NCBI GenBank assembly: GCA_934876235.1
Contig: CAKXKM010000027.1
Location: forward strand, 1 to 17,886
Source: Collinsella sp. AF02-46-1
GTDB taxonomy: Bacteria; Actinomycetota; Coriobacteriia; Coriobacteriales; Coriobacteriaceae
DNA length: 17,886 bases
Direction: 5' to 3'
Both the position numbers and the translations under genes were made by a program. The notes beneath the pieces were generated by a model. It did no database searches and was not told the origin of the DNA. It saw nothing but the letters and a program-made list of their open reading frames with translations. Position 1 is the first letter of the stretch. Every line of letters begins with the position of its first letter. Below are positions 1 to 8,600 of this stretch, piece after piece.

Positions 1-636
1 ACCATCCGCCTCATTAACTCCGTTGCCGACGTCATCAACAACGACGCTCGCGTGAACGAGGTCATGAAGGTCTGCTTTATCCCCAACTTCCGCGTGAGCA
101 ACGCCCAGCTCATCTACCCCGCCGCCGAGATCTCGGAGCAGATCTCCACGGCCGGCAAGGAGGCCTCGGGCACGTCCAACATGAAGCTCATGATGAACGG
201 CGCCATTACGCTGGGCACCCTCGACGGCGCCAACATCGAGATCGCCGATCTGGCCGGCCGCGAGAACGAGGCCATCTTTGGCCTGACCGCCCCCGAGGTC
301 GAGCAGCTCTGGGCATCCAACAGCTACTTTGCGTGGGATACCCTCAACGGCGACCGCGAGCGTCTGGGCCGCGTGATGGACGAGCTCAAGGACAACACGT
401 TTGCGGGTCTTTCGGGCAACTTCGAGAGCATCTACAACGAGCTCATGAACAACAACGACCCCGACCTAGTCATGGCTGACTTCCGTAGCTACGTGGATGC
501 ATGGGAGAACCTCACGGGCAGCTACGGCGACCAGGAGACCTGGAACCGCAAGGCCCTGCTCAACACAGCCTCGAGTGGCTGGTTCTCGTCCGACCGCACC
601 ATTCGCGAGTATCGCGACGAGATCTGGCACGCATAA
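1..636 (+). CDS. glgP: Glycogen phosphorylase, C-terminal part (5' end outside window)
   Basis: Glycogen/starch/maltodextrin phosphorylase (GT35) releases glucose-1-phosphate from the non-reducing ends of alpha-1,4-glucan in the cytoplasm, using pyridoxal phosphate. The reading frame is open from base 1, so only the last 211 codons are present and the start lies upstream. The PLP-site signature is plain: EASGTSNMKLMMN, with the Schiff-base lysine at bases 184-186, followed by GTLDGANIEI. Upstream, the segment RVSNAQLIYPAAEISEQIS matches the family's conserved phosphate/PLP region. The frame ends normally at TAA (634-636), so the C-terminus looks intact. The gene reads in the same direction as glgC, glgD and glgA, which fits a glycogen turnover cluster. 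About 104 non-coding bases holding a hairpin separate it from glgC. An internal GTG at 52 is not the start, because the conserved sequence continues upstream of it. Confidence 0.97.
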   Translation, partial: TIRLINSVADVINNDARVNEVMKVCFIPNFRVSNAQLIYPAAEISEQISTAGKEASGTSNMKLMMNGAITLGTLDGANIEIADLAGRENEAIFGLTAPEVEQLWASNSYFAWDTLNGDRERLGRVMDELKDNTFAGLSGNFESIYNELMNNNDPDLVMADFRSYVDAWENLTGSYGDQETWNRKALLNTASSGWFSSDRTIREYRDEIWHA

Positions 637-670
637 AGCGCGCGAGCTCCCTTTGCCGCACGGCATTACT

Positions 671-701
671 CGACGGGCGTGACAGTGCGCCGCGCCCGTC
701 G
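671..701 (+). other. Intercistronic hairpin between glgP and glgC
   Basis: A perfect 9-bp inverted repeat has arms CGACGGGCG (671-679) and CGCCCGTCG (693-701) around a 13-nt loop. No T-run follows; the next bases are CTAATGTGTTAGG. It is therefore not a typical intrinsic terminator. It could be a processing or mRNA-stability element protecting the 3' end of glgP RNA, or a weak attenuator before glgC. The structure is seen directly; the role is inference. Confidence 0.5.
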
Positions 702-740
702 CTAATGTGTTAGGAACATCGATGACAGAAGGAGAAATCG

Positions 741-1889
741 ATGAGTAAGAAAGAATGCATCGCGATGCTCCTCGCAGGAGGACAGGGCAGCCGATTGGGG
801 GCACTCACCCAAAAGATCGCCAAGCCGGCGGTTAGCTTTGGTGGCAAGTTCCGCATTATCGACTTTTCGCTGTCCAACTGCTCCAACTCGGGCATCGACA
901 CGGTGGGCGTTCTGACGCAGTACCGTCCCTACCTGCTGCATGCCTACGTGGGCTCCGGCGAGGCGTGGGATCTGGACAGCCGCGACGGCGGCGTGTCGAT
1001 CCTGCCGCCGTACGAGACGCAGACCGGCGGCGCCTGGTATGCGGGCACGGCCGACGCCATTACGCAGAACCTCGACTACATCAAGGCCAACGACCCCAAG
1101 TACGTCCTGATTCTTTCGGGCGATCACCTGTATCGCATGGACTACCGCAAGATGCTCAAGACGCACATTGAGAACAACGCCGACCTCACGGTGAGCGTTA
1201 TGCCCGTGCCGTGGGAGGAGGCCAGCCGCTTTGGCATCCTGACCACCGACCCCGAGGACGGCCGCATCACCAAGTTCACCGAGAAGCCCGAGAAGCCCGA
1301 TTCGAACCTCGCGTCCATGGGCATCTACATCTTCTCGGCCGACGTGCTGATCGAGGCGCTCGAGGAGGACGCTCTGGACCAGCGCTCGAGCCACGACTTT
1401 GGCAAGGACATCATCCCCAAGCTGCTCGGTGAGAACAAGCGCCTGTACAGCTACGAGTTCCACGGCTTCTGGAAGGACGTCGGCACCATCGCCAGCTTCC
1501 ATGAGACCTCGATGGACCTGCTGGGCAACAACCCCGAGTTCGATTTGTTCGACAAGAACTTCCCCATCATGTCCAACATCACCACGCGCCCGCCGCACTA
1601 CATTGGCCCTGACGGCCGCCTGGACGACTGCCTGGTCTCCAACGGCTGCAAGATCTACGGCACCGCTCGCCACTCGATCCTTTCGACCGATGTCATCATC
1701 GAGGAGCGCGCCGTGGTCGAGGACTCCGTGCTGCTGCCGGGTGCGCACGTTAAGAGCGGCGCGCACATCTGCCGCGCTATTTTGGGCGAGAACTCCACGG
1801 TCGAAGAGGGCGTGAAGCTCGGCTCTGTCGATACCACCAAGGATACGGCCGTCGTTGGAAATGACGTCGTTATCGGGAAGGGGGAATGA
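741..1889 (+). CDS. glgC: Glucose-1-phosphate adenylyltransferase, catalytic subunit
   Basis: ADP-glucose pyrophosphorylase makes ADP-glucose and pyrophosphate from ATP and glucose-1-phosphate, the committed step of bacterial glycogen synthesis. The 382-residue product starts with the nucleotidyltransferase signature: GGQGSRL at residues 13-19, then KPAVSFGGKFRIIDF. It has SGDHLYRMDY at 126-135, where D128 sits at the catalytic aspartate position of the family. Past about residue 280 there are left-handed beta-helix style hexapeptide repeats (for example VIIEERAVVEDSVLLPGA). Length is close to the usual 380-430. The ATG at 741 has a strong ribosome binding site (AGAAGGAGA, 727-735). The TGA stop (1887-1889) lies 4 bases before the glgD start, and the glgD Shine-Dalgarno sequence lies inside the glgC end, so the two are probably translationally coupled. 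Confidence 0.97.
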   Translation: MSKKECIAMLLAGGQGSRLGALTQKIAKPAVSFGGKFRIIDFSLSNCSNSGIDTVGVLTQYRPYLLHAYVGSGEAWDLDSRDGGVSILPPYETQTGGAWYAGTADAITQNLDYIKANDPKYVLILSGDHLYRMDYRKMLKTHIENNADLTVSVMPVPWEEASRFGILTTDPEDGRITKFTEKPEKPDSNLASMGIYIFSADVLIEALEEDALDQRSSHDFGKDIIPKLLGENKRLYSYEFHGFWKDVGTIASFHETSMDLLGNNPEFDLFDKNFPIMSNITTRPPHYIGPDGRLDDCLVSNGCKIYGTARHSILSTDVIIEERAVVEDSVLLPGAHVKSGAHICRAILGENSTVEEGVKLGSVDTTKDTAVVGNDVVIGKGE

Positions 1890-1893
1890 TCCG

Positions 1894-3021
1894 ATGATCA
1901 ATCGCAAGGCCATCGGTTATATCACCGCTAACTACTCTTCGACCTACGGCAGCGTCCTTCTCAAGGACCGCCCCATCGCGTCCGTTCCGTTTTTGGGCCG
2001 CTACCGCCTGATCGACTTCCCGCTGTCCAACATGATGAATGCCGGCATTAAGACCGTCGGCGTCGTCATGCCGGGCAACTACCGCTCGCTGATCGACCAC
2101 GTGGGCTCTGGCAAGGACTGGGGCCTGGACCGCAAGAAGGGCGGCCTGTTCATGGTGCCCGGCAACGCGTATGGCACCACCAAGGGCGGCATGCGTTTCT
2201 TGCTGCGCGACATCATCTCCAACAAGACGCTGTTCCAGCGCTCGGAGAAGCCCTATGTCGTGATGATGGGCACCAACATCATCTTTAACATGGACCTCAA
2301 CACCATCATCGAGGCGCACGAGAACTCCGGTGCCCAGATGACCGTGGTGTACTGCAAGGCCACACGCAATGTCGAGGACGAGACCAAGCTCGAGATTAAC
2401 GAGAACGGCCGCCTGACGGGCGTGAGCGCCGGCGTCGTGTACGGAGACAACGCCTCCATGGACTGCTGCATCGTCAACCGCGAGACGCTGCTCGAGATTA
2501 TCGACCACTACCAGGCCGCCGACTATCTGGACCTGCTCGAGGCACTCCAGGGCGACTTTGGCAACATCGACGTGTGCAGCTACGAGTACAAGGGCGAGGT
2601 CGTGGGCGTGTTTAGCGAGAAGTCGCTGTATCGCCGCAGCATGGACCTGCTCGACCAGACCGTCGCCGACCAGCTCTTCGATCCCGAGCGCCCGATCCTG
2701 ACCAAGGCTCACGACGTGCCGCCTTCGCGCTATGCGACCGGCAGCCACGCGTGCAACTCGATCATCTCGGCCGGCTGCATCATCAAGGGCACCGTACGCA
2801 ACTCGATCCTGTCGCGCGGCGTTGTGGTCGAGGAGGGCGCCTCGGTGACCAACTCGATCATCAACCAGAGCTGCATCATCAAGAGCGGCGCCCGCGTCGA
2901 GAATGCCATTCTGGACAAGAACAACGTGGTTCCCACCAACACCGAGCTTCGCGGCACGCCCGAGAACATCCTGGTGCTGGGCAAGGCTCCGTTAACTTCC
3001 GACACCACCATCGTACGTTAA
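1894..3021 (+). CDS. glgD: Glucose-1-phosphate adenylyltransferase, GlgD (probable non-catalytic) subunit
   Basis: GlgD is a paralogue of GlgC that, in Gram-positive systems, forms a hetero-oligomer with GlgC and modulates ADP-glucose synthesis. The 375-residue product keeps the overall fold, with FLGRYRLIDFPLSNMMNAGI at 34-52 and C-terminal beta-helix repeats (IISAGCIIKGTVRNSILSRG). It lacks the GGQGxRL loop: the N-terminus reads YITANYSSTYGS instead. Where GlgC has SGDHLYRMDY, GlgD has GTNIIFNMDL, putting N128 in place of the catalytic D128. A regulatory role is therefore likely. ATG 1894 is chosen because a purine-rich site (about 1875-1884) sits 9 bases upstream. An in-frame ATG at 1855 would add 13 unrelated residues encoded inside glgC. 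Identity is firm; the catalytic loss is inferred from these substitutions. Confidence 0.95.
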   Translation: MINRKAIGYITANYSSTYGSVLLKDRPIASVPFLGRYRLIDFPLSNMMNAGIKTVGVVMPGNYRSLIDHVGSGKDWGLDRKKGGLFMVPGNAYGTTKGGMRFLLRDIISNKTLFQRSEKPYVVMMGTNIIFNMDLNTIIEAHENSGAQMTVVYCKATRNVEDETKLEINENGRLTGVSAGVVYGDNASMDCCIVNRETLLEIIDHYQAADYLDLLEALQGDFGNIDVCSYEYKGEVVGVFSEKSLYRRSMDLLDQTVADQLFDPERPILTKAHDVPPSRYATGSHACNSIISAGCIIKGTVRNSILSRGVVVEEGASVTNSIINQSCIIKSGARVENAILDKNNVVPTNTELRGTPENILVLGKAPLTSDTTIVR

Positions 3022-3052
3022 CGTTGGCACCGCAACATCGCTCGTAACATGT

Positions 3053-3088
3053 AGAATAGCCGCCCGGTTCGCGCCAGGCGGCTATTCT
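3053..3088 (+). other. Perfect 12-bp hairpin between glgD and glgA
   Basis: Arms AGAATAGCCGCC (3053-3064) and GGCGGCTATTCT (3077-3088) are exact reverse complements around a 12-nt loop, and the stem can extend inward past one mismatch. The bases after it are CGAATTGC, so there is no U-tract. The glgA Shine-Dalgarno sequence begins 13 bases downstream. A weak -10-like TAGAAT (3052-3057) overlaps the left arm, but I see no convincing -35. Possible roles are RNA stabiliser or processing site, weak attenuator, or translation control of glgA. Only the structure itself is certain. Confidence 0.55.
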
Positions 3089-3101
3089 CGAATTGCAACA
3101 T

Positions 3102-3106
3102 GGGAG
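3102..3106 (+). promoter_or_regulatory. Ribosome binding site that sets the glgA start
   Basis: GGGAG at 3102-3106 lies 5 bases before ATG 3112, which is ideal spacing. The in-frame ATG at 3100 has no such site and overlaps this one, so 3112 is preferred. Confidence 0.7.
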
Positions 3107-3111
3107 ACAAT

Positions 3112-5436
3112 ATGGCTGATTCCAGCAAAAAGATGCAGATCGTGTTTGCCTCGGCCGAGTGCGCACCGTTTGTGAAGACCGGTGGCCTGGGCGACGTGGC
3201 GGGCTCGCTGCCCGCGGCGCTTGTGCGCGCCGGCGCCGAAGTTATCGTGATGGTGCCCAAGTACGCCACCATTAAGGACGAGTACAAGGCGCAGATGGAG
3301 CACTTCTCCGATTTTTACGTGAGCCTGGGCTGGCGCAACGAGTACTGCGGGCTCGAGAAGCTCGAGCACGACGGCGTCACCTATATGTTCATCGACAACG
3401 AGCGCTACTTTGCGCGCGACTATCCGTACGGCTTCTTTGACGACGGCGAGCGCTTTGCGTTCTTCTCCAAGGCCATCACCGAGAGCCTGCAGCACCTGCC
3501 GGCCGGCTTTGAGTGCGACATCCTGCACTGCAATGACTGGCAGACGGCACTTGCGCCCGTGTTTTTGCGCGAGTTTTACCAGGGCCTGCCGCTGTATGAC
3601 CGCGTCAAGACCGTGTTCTCGATCCACAACGTGGCGTTCCAGGGCCAGTTTAGCGACACCGTGATGGAGGACATCCTGGGTGTGGCACACATTCCGGCGG
3701 CCGCCTCGCAGCTGCGTTGCGACGCCTGCAGCATCAACTACATGCTGGGCGCCCTGCGCTATGCCGACGCCATAACCACGGTGAGCCCCACCTATGCCAG
3801 CGAGATCCAGACGCCCGAGTTTGGCGAGGGCCTGGACGGCGTGCTGCGCGAGCGCTCCTATGCGCTGCAGGGCATTTTGAATGGCATTGACGTGGCGGGC
3901 TTTGACCCGGCGACCGACAAGCGCATTGCCGCCAACTACACCGTGGAGGACCGCTCCGGCAAGGCCGTATGCAAGGCCAAGCTGCAGGAAGAGCTGGGGC
4001 TCGAGGTTCGCGACGACCGTCCGCTTATGGTCATGGTCACGCGCCTGACGCGCCAGAAGGGCATGGACCTGGTCATGTACGCGCTCGACCGCATTCTGGC
4101 CGGCGGCGTGCAGGTGGCGGTGCTGGGCACCGGCGACCGCGACTACGAGGACGGTCTGCGCTACTTCCAGGACAAGTACCCCGGTACCATGGCCGCACGC
4201 ATCGAGTTCGATCCTGCGCTGTCGCAGCGCATGTATGCCGCCGCCGACATGTTCCTAATGCCTTCGAAGTTTGAGCCCTGCGGCCTGTCGCAGATCATCG
4301 CCATGCGCTACGGCACCCTGCCTATCGTGCGCGAGACCGGCGGCCTGAAAGACACTGTGATTCCGTATAACGAGTTTACCGGCGAAGGCACGGGCTTCTC
4401 GTTTACCAACTTTAACGGCGACGAGATGGGCGACGCCGTGTTCCGCGCGGCGCGTCTGTTCTGGGATAACCGCGACGCCTGGAACCAGCTGGTAACGCAG
4501 GCCATGAGCCAGGACTTTAGCTGGACGCGCTCGGCCGATAAGTATCTGGACCTGTACTTCTTTATGCACCCGGAGATCGAGCGCCCGGTGGCTGTTGTCG
4601 ACGAGCCTGAGGCTGTTGCTGAGCCGGTGGCCGCTGAGGAGCCCAAGGCCGAAGAGAAGCCGGTTGAAGCTGAGCCCGTTACGGCCGAGTCTGAGGTGAA
4701 GGCTGAGGCTGCTCCTGAGGCAGAGTCCGAGGTCAAGCCAGCTGCAAAGCCTGCAGCTAAGAAGACCACGACTCGTAAGACGACGGCTAAGAAGGCCACA
4801 GAGGCCAAGGCGACGGCAACCAAGACCACCGCTGTCAAGACAACGACCTCGCGCAAGCGCACCACCGCAGCTGCCAAGAAGGCCGCCGAAGCCGAGGCTG
4901 CTCCCGAGGTAAAGGCCGACGCCGTCGAGGCTAAGGCTGCGGCAAAGGCACCGGCCAAGGCCGCTACCAAGAAGACGACCGCGACCGCCAAGAAGGCAAC
5001 AGCTGCCAAGAAGACCACAACAACGAAATCGACGACCACGAAGGCCGCCACAACCAAGGCAGCCACAAAGCCGGCCGCCAAAGTCGAGGAGACGCCCGCC
5101 GAATCCAAGGCCAAGGTAACCGTCGAGGCCAAGCCGGCCGCCAAGACCACCACGCGCAAGCGCGCAACGACGACGGCCAAGAAGTCCACGACCAAGGCTG
5201 CTGCTCCCAAAGCGGAGGCTAAGGTCGAGGACAAGACCGCACTAAAGGCCAAGCCTGAGCCGAAGGCAGCCGAGGTCAAGCCCGCTGCCGCTAAAGAGGA
5301 GCCCAAGGCCGAGGTAAAGGCCAAGCCCGAGCCCGCCAAGAAGGCCCCGGTCTCCCCCGTCGCCGCGACCGAGGAAAAGGCTCCGATCAAGAAGACCTCC
5401 GTCCGCAAGGCAACGGCCACCCGCAAGCGCCGCTAG
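3112..5436 (+). CDS. glgA: Glycogen synthase (ADP-glucose type) with long histone-like C-terminal tail
   Basis: GT5 glycogen synthase transfers glucose from ADP-glucose to the growing alpha-1,4-glucan. Residues 1 to about 490 form a complete enzyme, near the usual 480 residues. KTGGLGDV at 22-29 holds the ADP-glucose-binding lysine K22, and PSKFEPCGLSQ includes E388 at the family's catalytic glutamate position, followed by VRETGGLKDTVI. The catalytic part ends around FMHPEIERP. From residue 497 to 774 there is a ~278-residue low-complexity tail, first acidic (E/A/P/V) and then basic (K/A/T, with SRKRT, TTTRKRA and ATRKRR). I find no aromatic, G, C, H, N, Q or M residue in the tail, so it is almost certainly disordered. 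The frame runs on without a break, and the tail contains no methionine to start a separate gene. Codon choice in the early tail (many GCT, GTT) differs from the GCC/GTG-rich enzyme. The last gene of the glg run, it is followed by a terminator-like hairpin. Confidence 0.96.
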   Translation: MADSSKKMQIVFASAECAPFVKTGGLGDVAGSLPAALVRAGAEVIVMVPKYATIKDEYKAQMEHFSDFYVSLGWRNEYCGLEKLEHDGVTYMFIDNERYFARDYPYGFFDDGERFAFFSKAITESLQHLPAGFECDILHCNDWQTALAPVFLREFYQGLPLYDRVKTVFSIHNVAFQGQFSDTVMEDILGVAHIPAAASQLRCDACSINYMLGALRYADAITTVSPTYASEIQTPEFGEGLDGVLRERSYALQGILNGIDVAGFDPATDKRIAANYTVEDRSGKAVCKAKLQEELGLEVRDDRPLMVMVTRLTRQKGMDLVMYALDRILAGGVQVAVLGTGDRDYEDGLRYFQDKYPGTMAARIEFDPALSQRMYAAADMFLMPSKFEPCGLSQIIAMRYGTLPIVRETGGLKDTVIPYNEFTGEGTGFSFTNFNGDEMGDAVFRAARLFWDNRDAWNQLVTQAMSQDFSWTRSADKYLDLYFFMHPEIERPVAVVDEPEAVAEPVAAEEPKAEEKPVEAEPVTAESEVKAEAAPEAESEVKPAAKPAAKKTTTRKTTAKKATEAKATATKTTAVKTTTSRKRTTAAAKKAAEAEAAPEVKADAVEAKAAAKAPAKAATKKTTATAKKATAAKKTTTTKSTTTKAATTKAATKPAAKVEETPAESKAKVTVEAKPAAKTTTRKRATTTAKKSTTKAAAPKAEAKVEDKTALKAKPEPKAAEVKPAAAKEEPKAEVKAKPEPAKKAPVSPVAATEEKAPIKKTSVRKATATRKRR

Positions 5437-5472
5437 TACGCAGACGATTCAAAACCTCATCAAACCCTAAGC

Positions 5473-5504
5473 AAGGGGCGCTCCAACTGGGTGCCCCTTC
5501 TCTG
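5473..5504 (+). terminator. Probable intrinsic terminator after glgA
   Basis: Arms AAGGGGCGC (5473-5481) and GTGCCCCTT (5491-5499) form a 9-bp stem with one G-U pair and a 9-nt loop, followed by the short pyrimidine run CTCT. It lies 36 bases after the glgA stop. It would end the glgP-C-D-A transcript and separate it from the fusion gene downstream. The U-tract is weak, so termination may be partial. Confidence 0.6.
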
Positions 5505-5564
5505 TAGGTAGTGGTAAAACGATTTTCTAGGACAACCGTTCGCCGATGGTAAACGGATGTTGTT

Positions 5565-5579
5565 TATACAGCCTGTGTA
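5565..5579 (+). promoter_or_regulatory. Dyad in the upstream region of the GH13-GH77 gene (possible operator)
   Basis: TATACAG (5565-5571) and CTGTGTA (5573-5579) are a near-perfect dyad around one base. A second CTGT/ACAG pair overlaps it (5573-5585). The surrounding 5560-5600 is AT-rich in a GC-rich genome, as expected of a promoter, with TTGTTT (5560) and TATACT (5587), but their 21-bp spacing is poor. An operator for a sugar-responsive repressor is a guess. The whole gap 5437-5653 holds only this and the glgA terminator. Confidence 0.25.
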
Positions 5580-5653
5580 CAACAGATATACTTACAACTT
5601 GTGCGTAAAGCCATGGCCCGCAGGCCGTGATTCTATTGAACTGGACCGTATTT

Positions 5654-8600
5654 ATGAGATTGATACACAACAGCCGTCTTCCGCAGTTTCGCACTCCGTT
5701 TGGCGCTGTGACCACTGGAACTACCCTTTCGCTCTCCGTGATTCTGGAGGATGCCGACCCCAACCAGGCAACGCTTACGCTGCGCACCTGGGTCGATGAG
5801 ATCGGTGAGTCTCGGTATCCCATGACGCACGAGGGCGACGGCATTTATACCGTAGAGCTTGAGTGTACCGAGTCCTGTCTTATCTGGTACAGCTTTATCT
5901 GCAATATCGAGGGCCAGCCCGAGGTCCGCTTGGGCGCACCGCAGGGTCGCACCGGTGGCGAGGGCGTAACTTACGACTACGCCGAGGTGCCGTCCTTCCA
6001 GATTACCGTCTATAAGCACCGCGAAGTGCGTCCCGAGTGGTACGAGCGTGGCATGGTCTACCAGATCTTCCCCGATCGCTACGCCCGAGATGAAAACTGG
6101 CGCGAGCGCACGCTGGCCGAGGTCGAAAAACCACGCAACGGAATCCAGCGCCGCATGGTCGAGGACTGGAACGAGCCGCCCGTGTACGAGCGCGCCGAAG
6201 ACGGCTCCATCAAAACCTGGGACTTCTACGGCGGGTCGCTCAAGGGCATCCAGGAAGACCTGCCTCGCATCGCCGAGCTGGGCTTTACGGCCATCTACCT
6301 CAACCCCATTTTTGAAGCCGCGAGCAACCACCGCTACGACACGGCCGACTACACCAAGATCGACCCGATCCTGGGCACCGAGCAGGACTTTACCGAGCTG
6401 TGCCAGGCGGCCGAGAAGCTGGGCATCTCCATCATTCTGGACGGCGTCTTCAACCACACGGGCGATGACTCGATCTATTTCAACCGCTACGGCAACTACC
6501 CCGGCGTGGGCGCGTGGCAGAGCGAGGATTCGCCATGGCGCGATGCGTTTTATTTCCACGAGGACGGCTCATACGACTGCTGGTGGGGCGTGGGCAATAT
6601 GCCCGCCATCAATGAGAGCTCCGAGCTGGTACGCGAGCGGCTTCTGGGCAAGGACGGCGTGATCCGTAAATGGCTACGTGCCGGCGCTCATGGCTGGCGC
6701 CTGGACGTGGCCGACGAGCTTTCGGACGATTTCCTGACCGAGATCAAGAAGGCAGTACTTGCCGAAAAGCCTGATGCACTGTTGCTCGGCGAAGTCTGGG
6801 AAGACGCCTCCAACAAGATCAGCTACGGCCATCTGCGTCGCTATCTGCAAGGCTCAGAGCTCGACTCGGCTATGGATTATCCCTTCCGCGACATGGTCAT
6901 CGGCTTTTTGATGGGCTACAAGAACGCCTACCAGGCAGCCGAGGATATCGAGACCCTGCGCGAGAACTATCCGCGTGAGGCCCTGTCCTGCGCACTTAAT
7001 CTGCTTTCGAGCCACGACCGTCCGCGCATTATCTCGGTGCTCGGCGGCGGCCCCGACGAGTCGCAGCTGCCCGAGTGCGAGCGCAGCAAATGGCGCCTGG
7101 ACGAGAACTCGATGGGCCTGGCCAAGAGCCGTTTTTGGCTCGCCACGCTCATGCAGATGACCTTCCCCGGCGTGCCTTCGATCTACTACGGCGACGAATA
7201 CGGCCTGGAGGGTCTAACCGATCCGGGCAACCGCCGCACCCTGCCGACCAAGGACCAACTGCACGACTTCGACACGCTGGCTATTGTCAAAAACGCCTCC
7301 GCCGTACGCCGCGCACTGCCGTTTATGATCGACGGCGAGATCAGGGCCTTCGCGCTCAACGACGAGGTGCTGGCATACAACCGCACGGGCAAGGATGGCG
7401 AGTCCGCGACGGTTATCATCAACCGTAGTCTGCGCAATTCGCACCGCGTGACGATTCCGGCGCTCGCCGAATGCGCGAGTGACGTGATCAGCGGTCACGA
7501 GTGCGAGATCCACAACGGCACGGTCACGCTCGATTTGTATCCGCTGGGCTCGTCGATCATCTATCATCATGCCGAGCAGCGCCTGCAGGAGCCGCTCGAT
7601 CACGGCGCAGGCGTTGTGTGCCATATCACCTCGGTACCGACCGATGACGGCAAGCCCGGCACGATCGGCGCACCAACGCGTCGCTTTATCGACCATCTGT
7701 CCGCTATGGGCATGCGCTACTGGCAGGTCCTGCCCGTCAACCCGACGGATTTCTTCCGCTCCCCCTATGCCGGGCCCTCGGCTTTTGCTGGCAATATCGA
7801 CCTGCTGCCCGAGAGTCACAAGGAGCTAGCCGCCGACTTTGAGACCTGGAAGGCCCGTGGCGGCGAGGATGCCGATCCGCTGTACACCGCGTTTAAACAT
7901 CGCAATGCCGATTGGCTCGAGAAGTACTGCGTCTATATGGCCGTCAAAAAATACTTTGAGGGCGAATCGCGCCACGATTGGCCGGCAGATGTTGCGCGCT
8001 ACAACGAGCATCTGATCGACGATAAGCGTTTCCACGACGAGGCCGAGCTTCAGGCGTACATGCAGTACCGCTTTGACCTGGCTTGGTGCGAGCTTATGAA
8101 CTATGCGCACAAGAAGGGCATCGAGGTCATCGGCGATATTCCTATGTACGTGTCCGACGATTCGGCAGATGCGTGGAGCGAACCCGAGAACTTCTGGCTG
8201 TCCGATACCGGTAAGGCAATCGAGATCTCCGGTGCGCCGCCCGACAACTTTGCGCCCGAGGGCCAGGTGTGGGGTAACCCGACGTTCCGCTGGGACCACA
8301 TGAAGCAGAACGGCTATAGCTGGTGGATGGATCGCCTACGTCGTGCGTTTTCGCTCTACGACCGCGTGCGCTTGGATCACTTCCTGGGCTTCCACAGCTA
8401 CTTTAGCATTCCCGCGGGTAAGGCCTGCGCCGACGGGCGTTGGCTGGCAGGCCCGGGCAAGGACCTGTTCCAGACCGCCTATGACGAGCTGGGGCCGCTC
8501 AACTTTATCGCCGAGGACCTGGGCTACCTGACGCCCGGCGTTCGCGCCATGGCTTCGACTTGCGGCTTCCCCGGTATGGACGTACTGGAGTTTAGCGATT

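Noticed and set aside
1855..1893. Earlier in-frame ATG for glgD inside glgC
   Set aside because: The extra 13 residues do not fit the GlgD N-terminus, and ATG 1894 has a suitable ribosome site.
702..1913. Long minus-strand open frame (403 codons) opposite glgC
   Set aside because: It is antisense to a certain glgC gene, has no recognisable domain and a composition (V, A, R, H-rich) typical of reverse-strand shadows in GC-rich DNA.
4308..5426. Minus-strand open frame of 372 codons, rich in A, V, S, F, opposite the GlgA tail
   Set aside because: Its hydrophobic repeats are the mirror of K/A/T/E codons of the tail (AAG to CTT, GCC to GGC, etc.). No ribosome site was seen, and the plus frame is continuous with an intact GlgA.
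4700..5430. Tandem DNA repeat or CRISPR-like array in the GlgA tail region
   Set aside because: The repetition is at the level of amino-acid composition; the DNA units vary in length and sequence, with no constant repeat and spacer spacing.
4600..5436. Possibility that the GlgA tail is a separate histone-like gene
   Set aside because: No ATG codon in frame within the tail, no stop between enzyme and tail, and no ribosome site at the junction.
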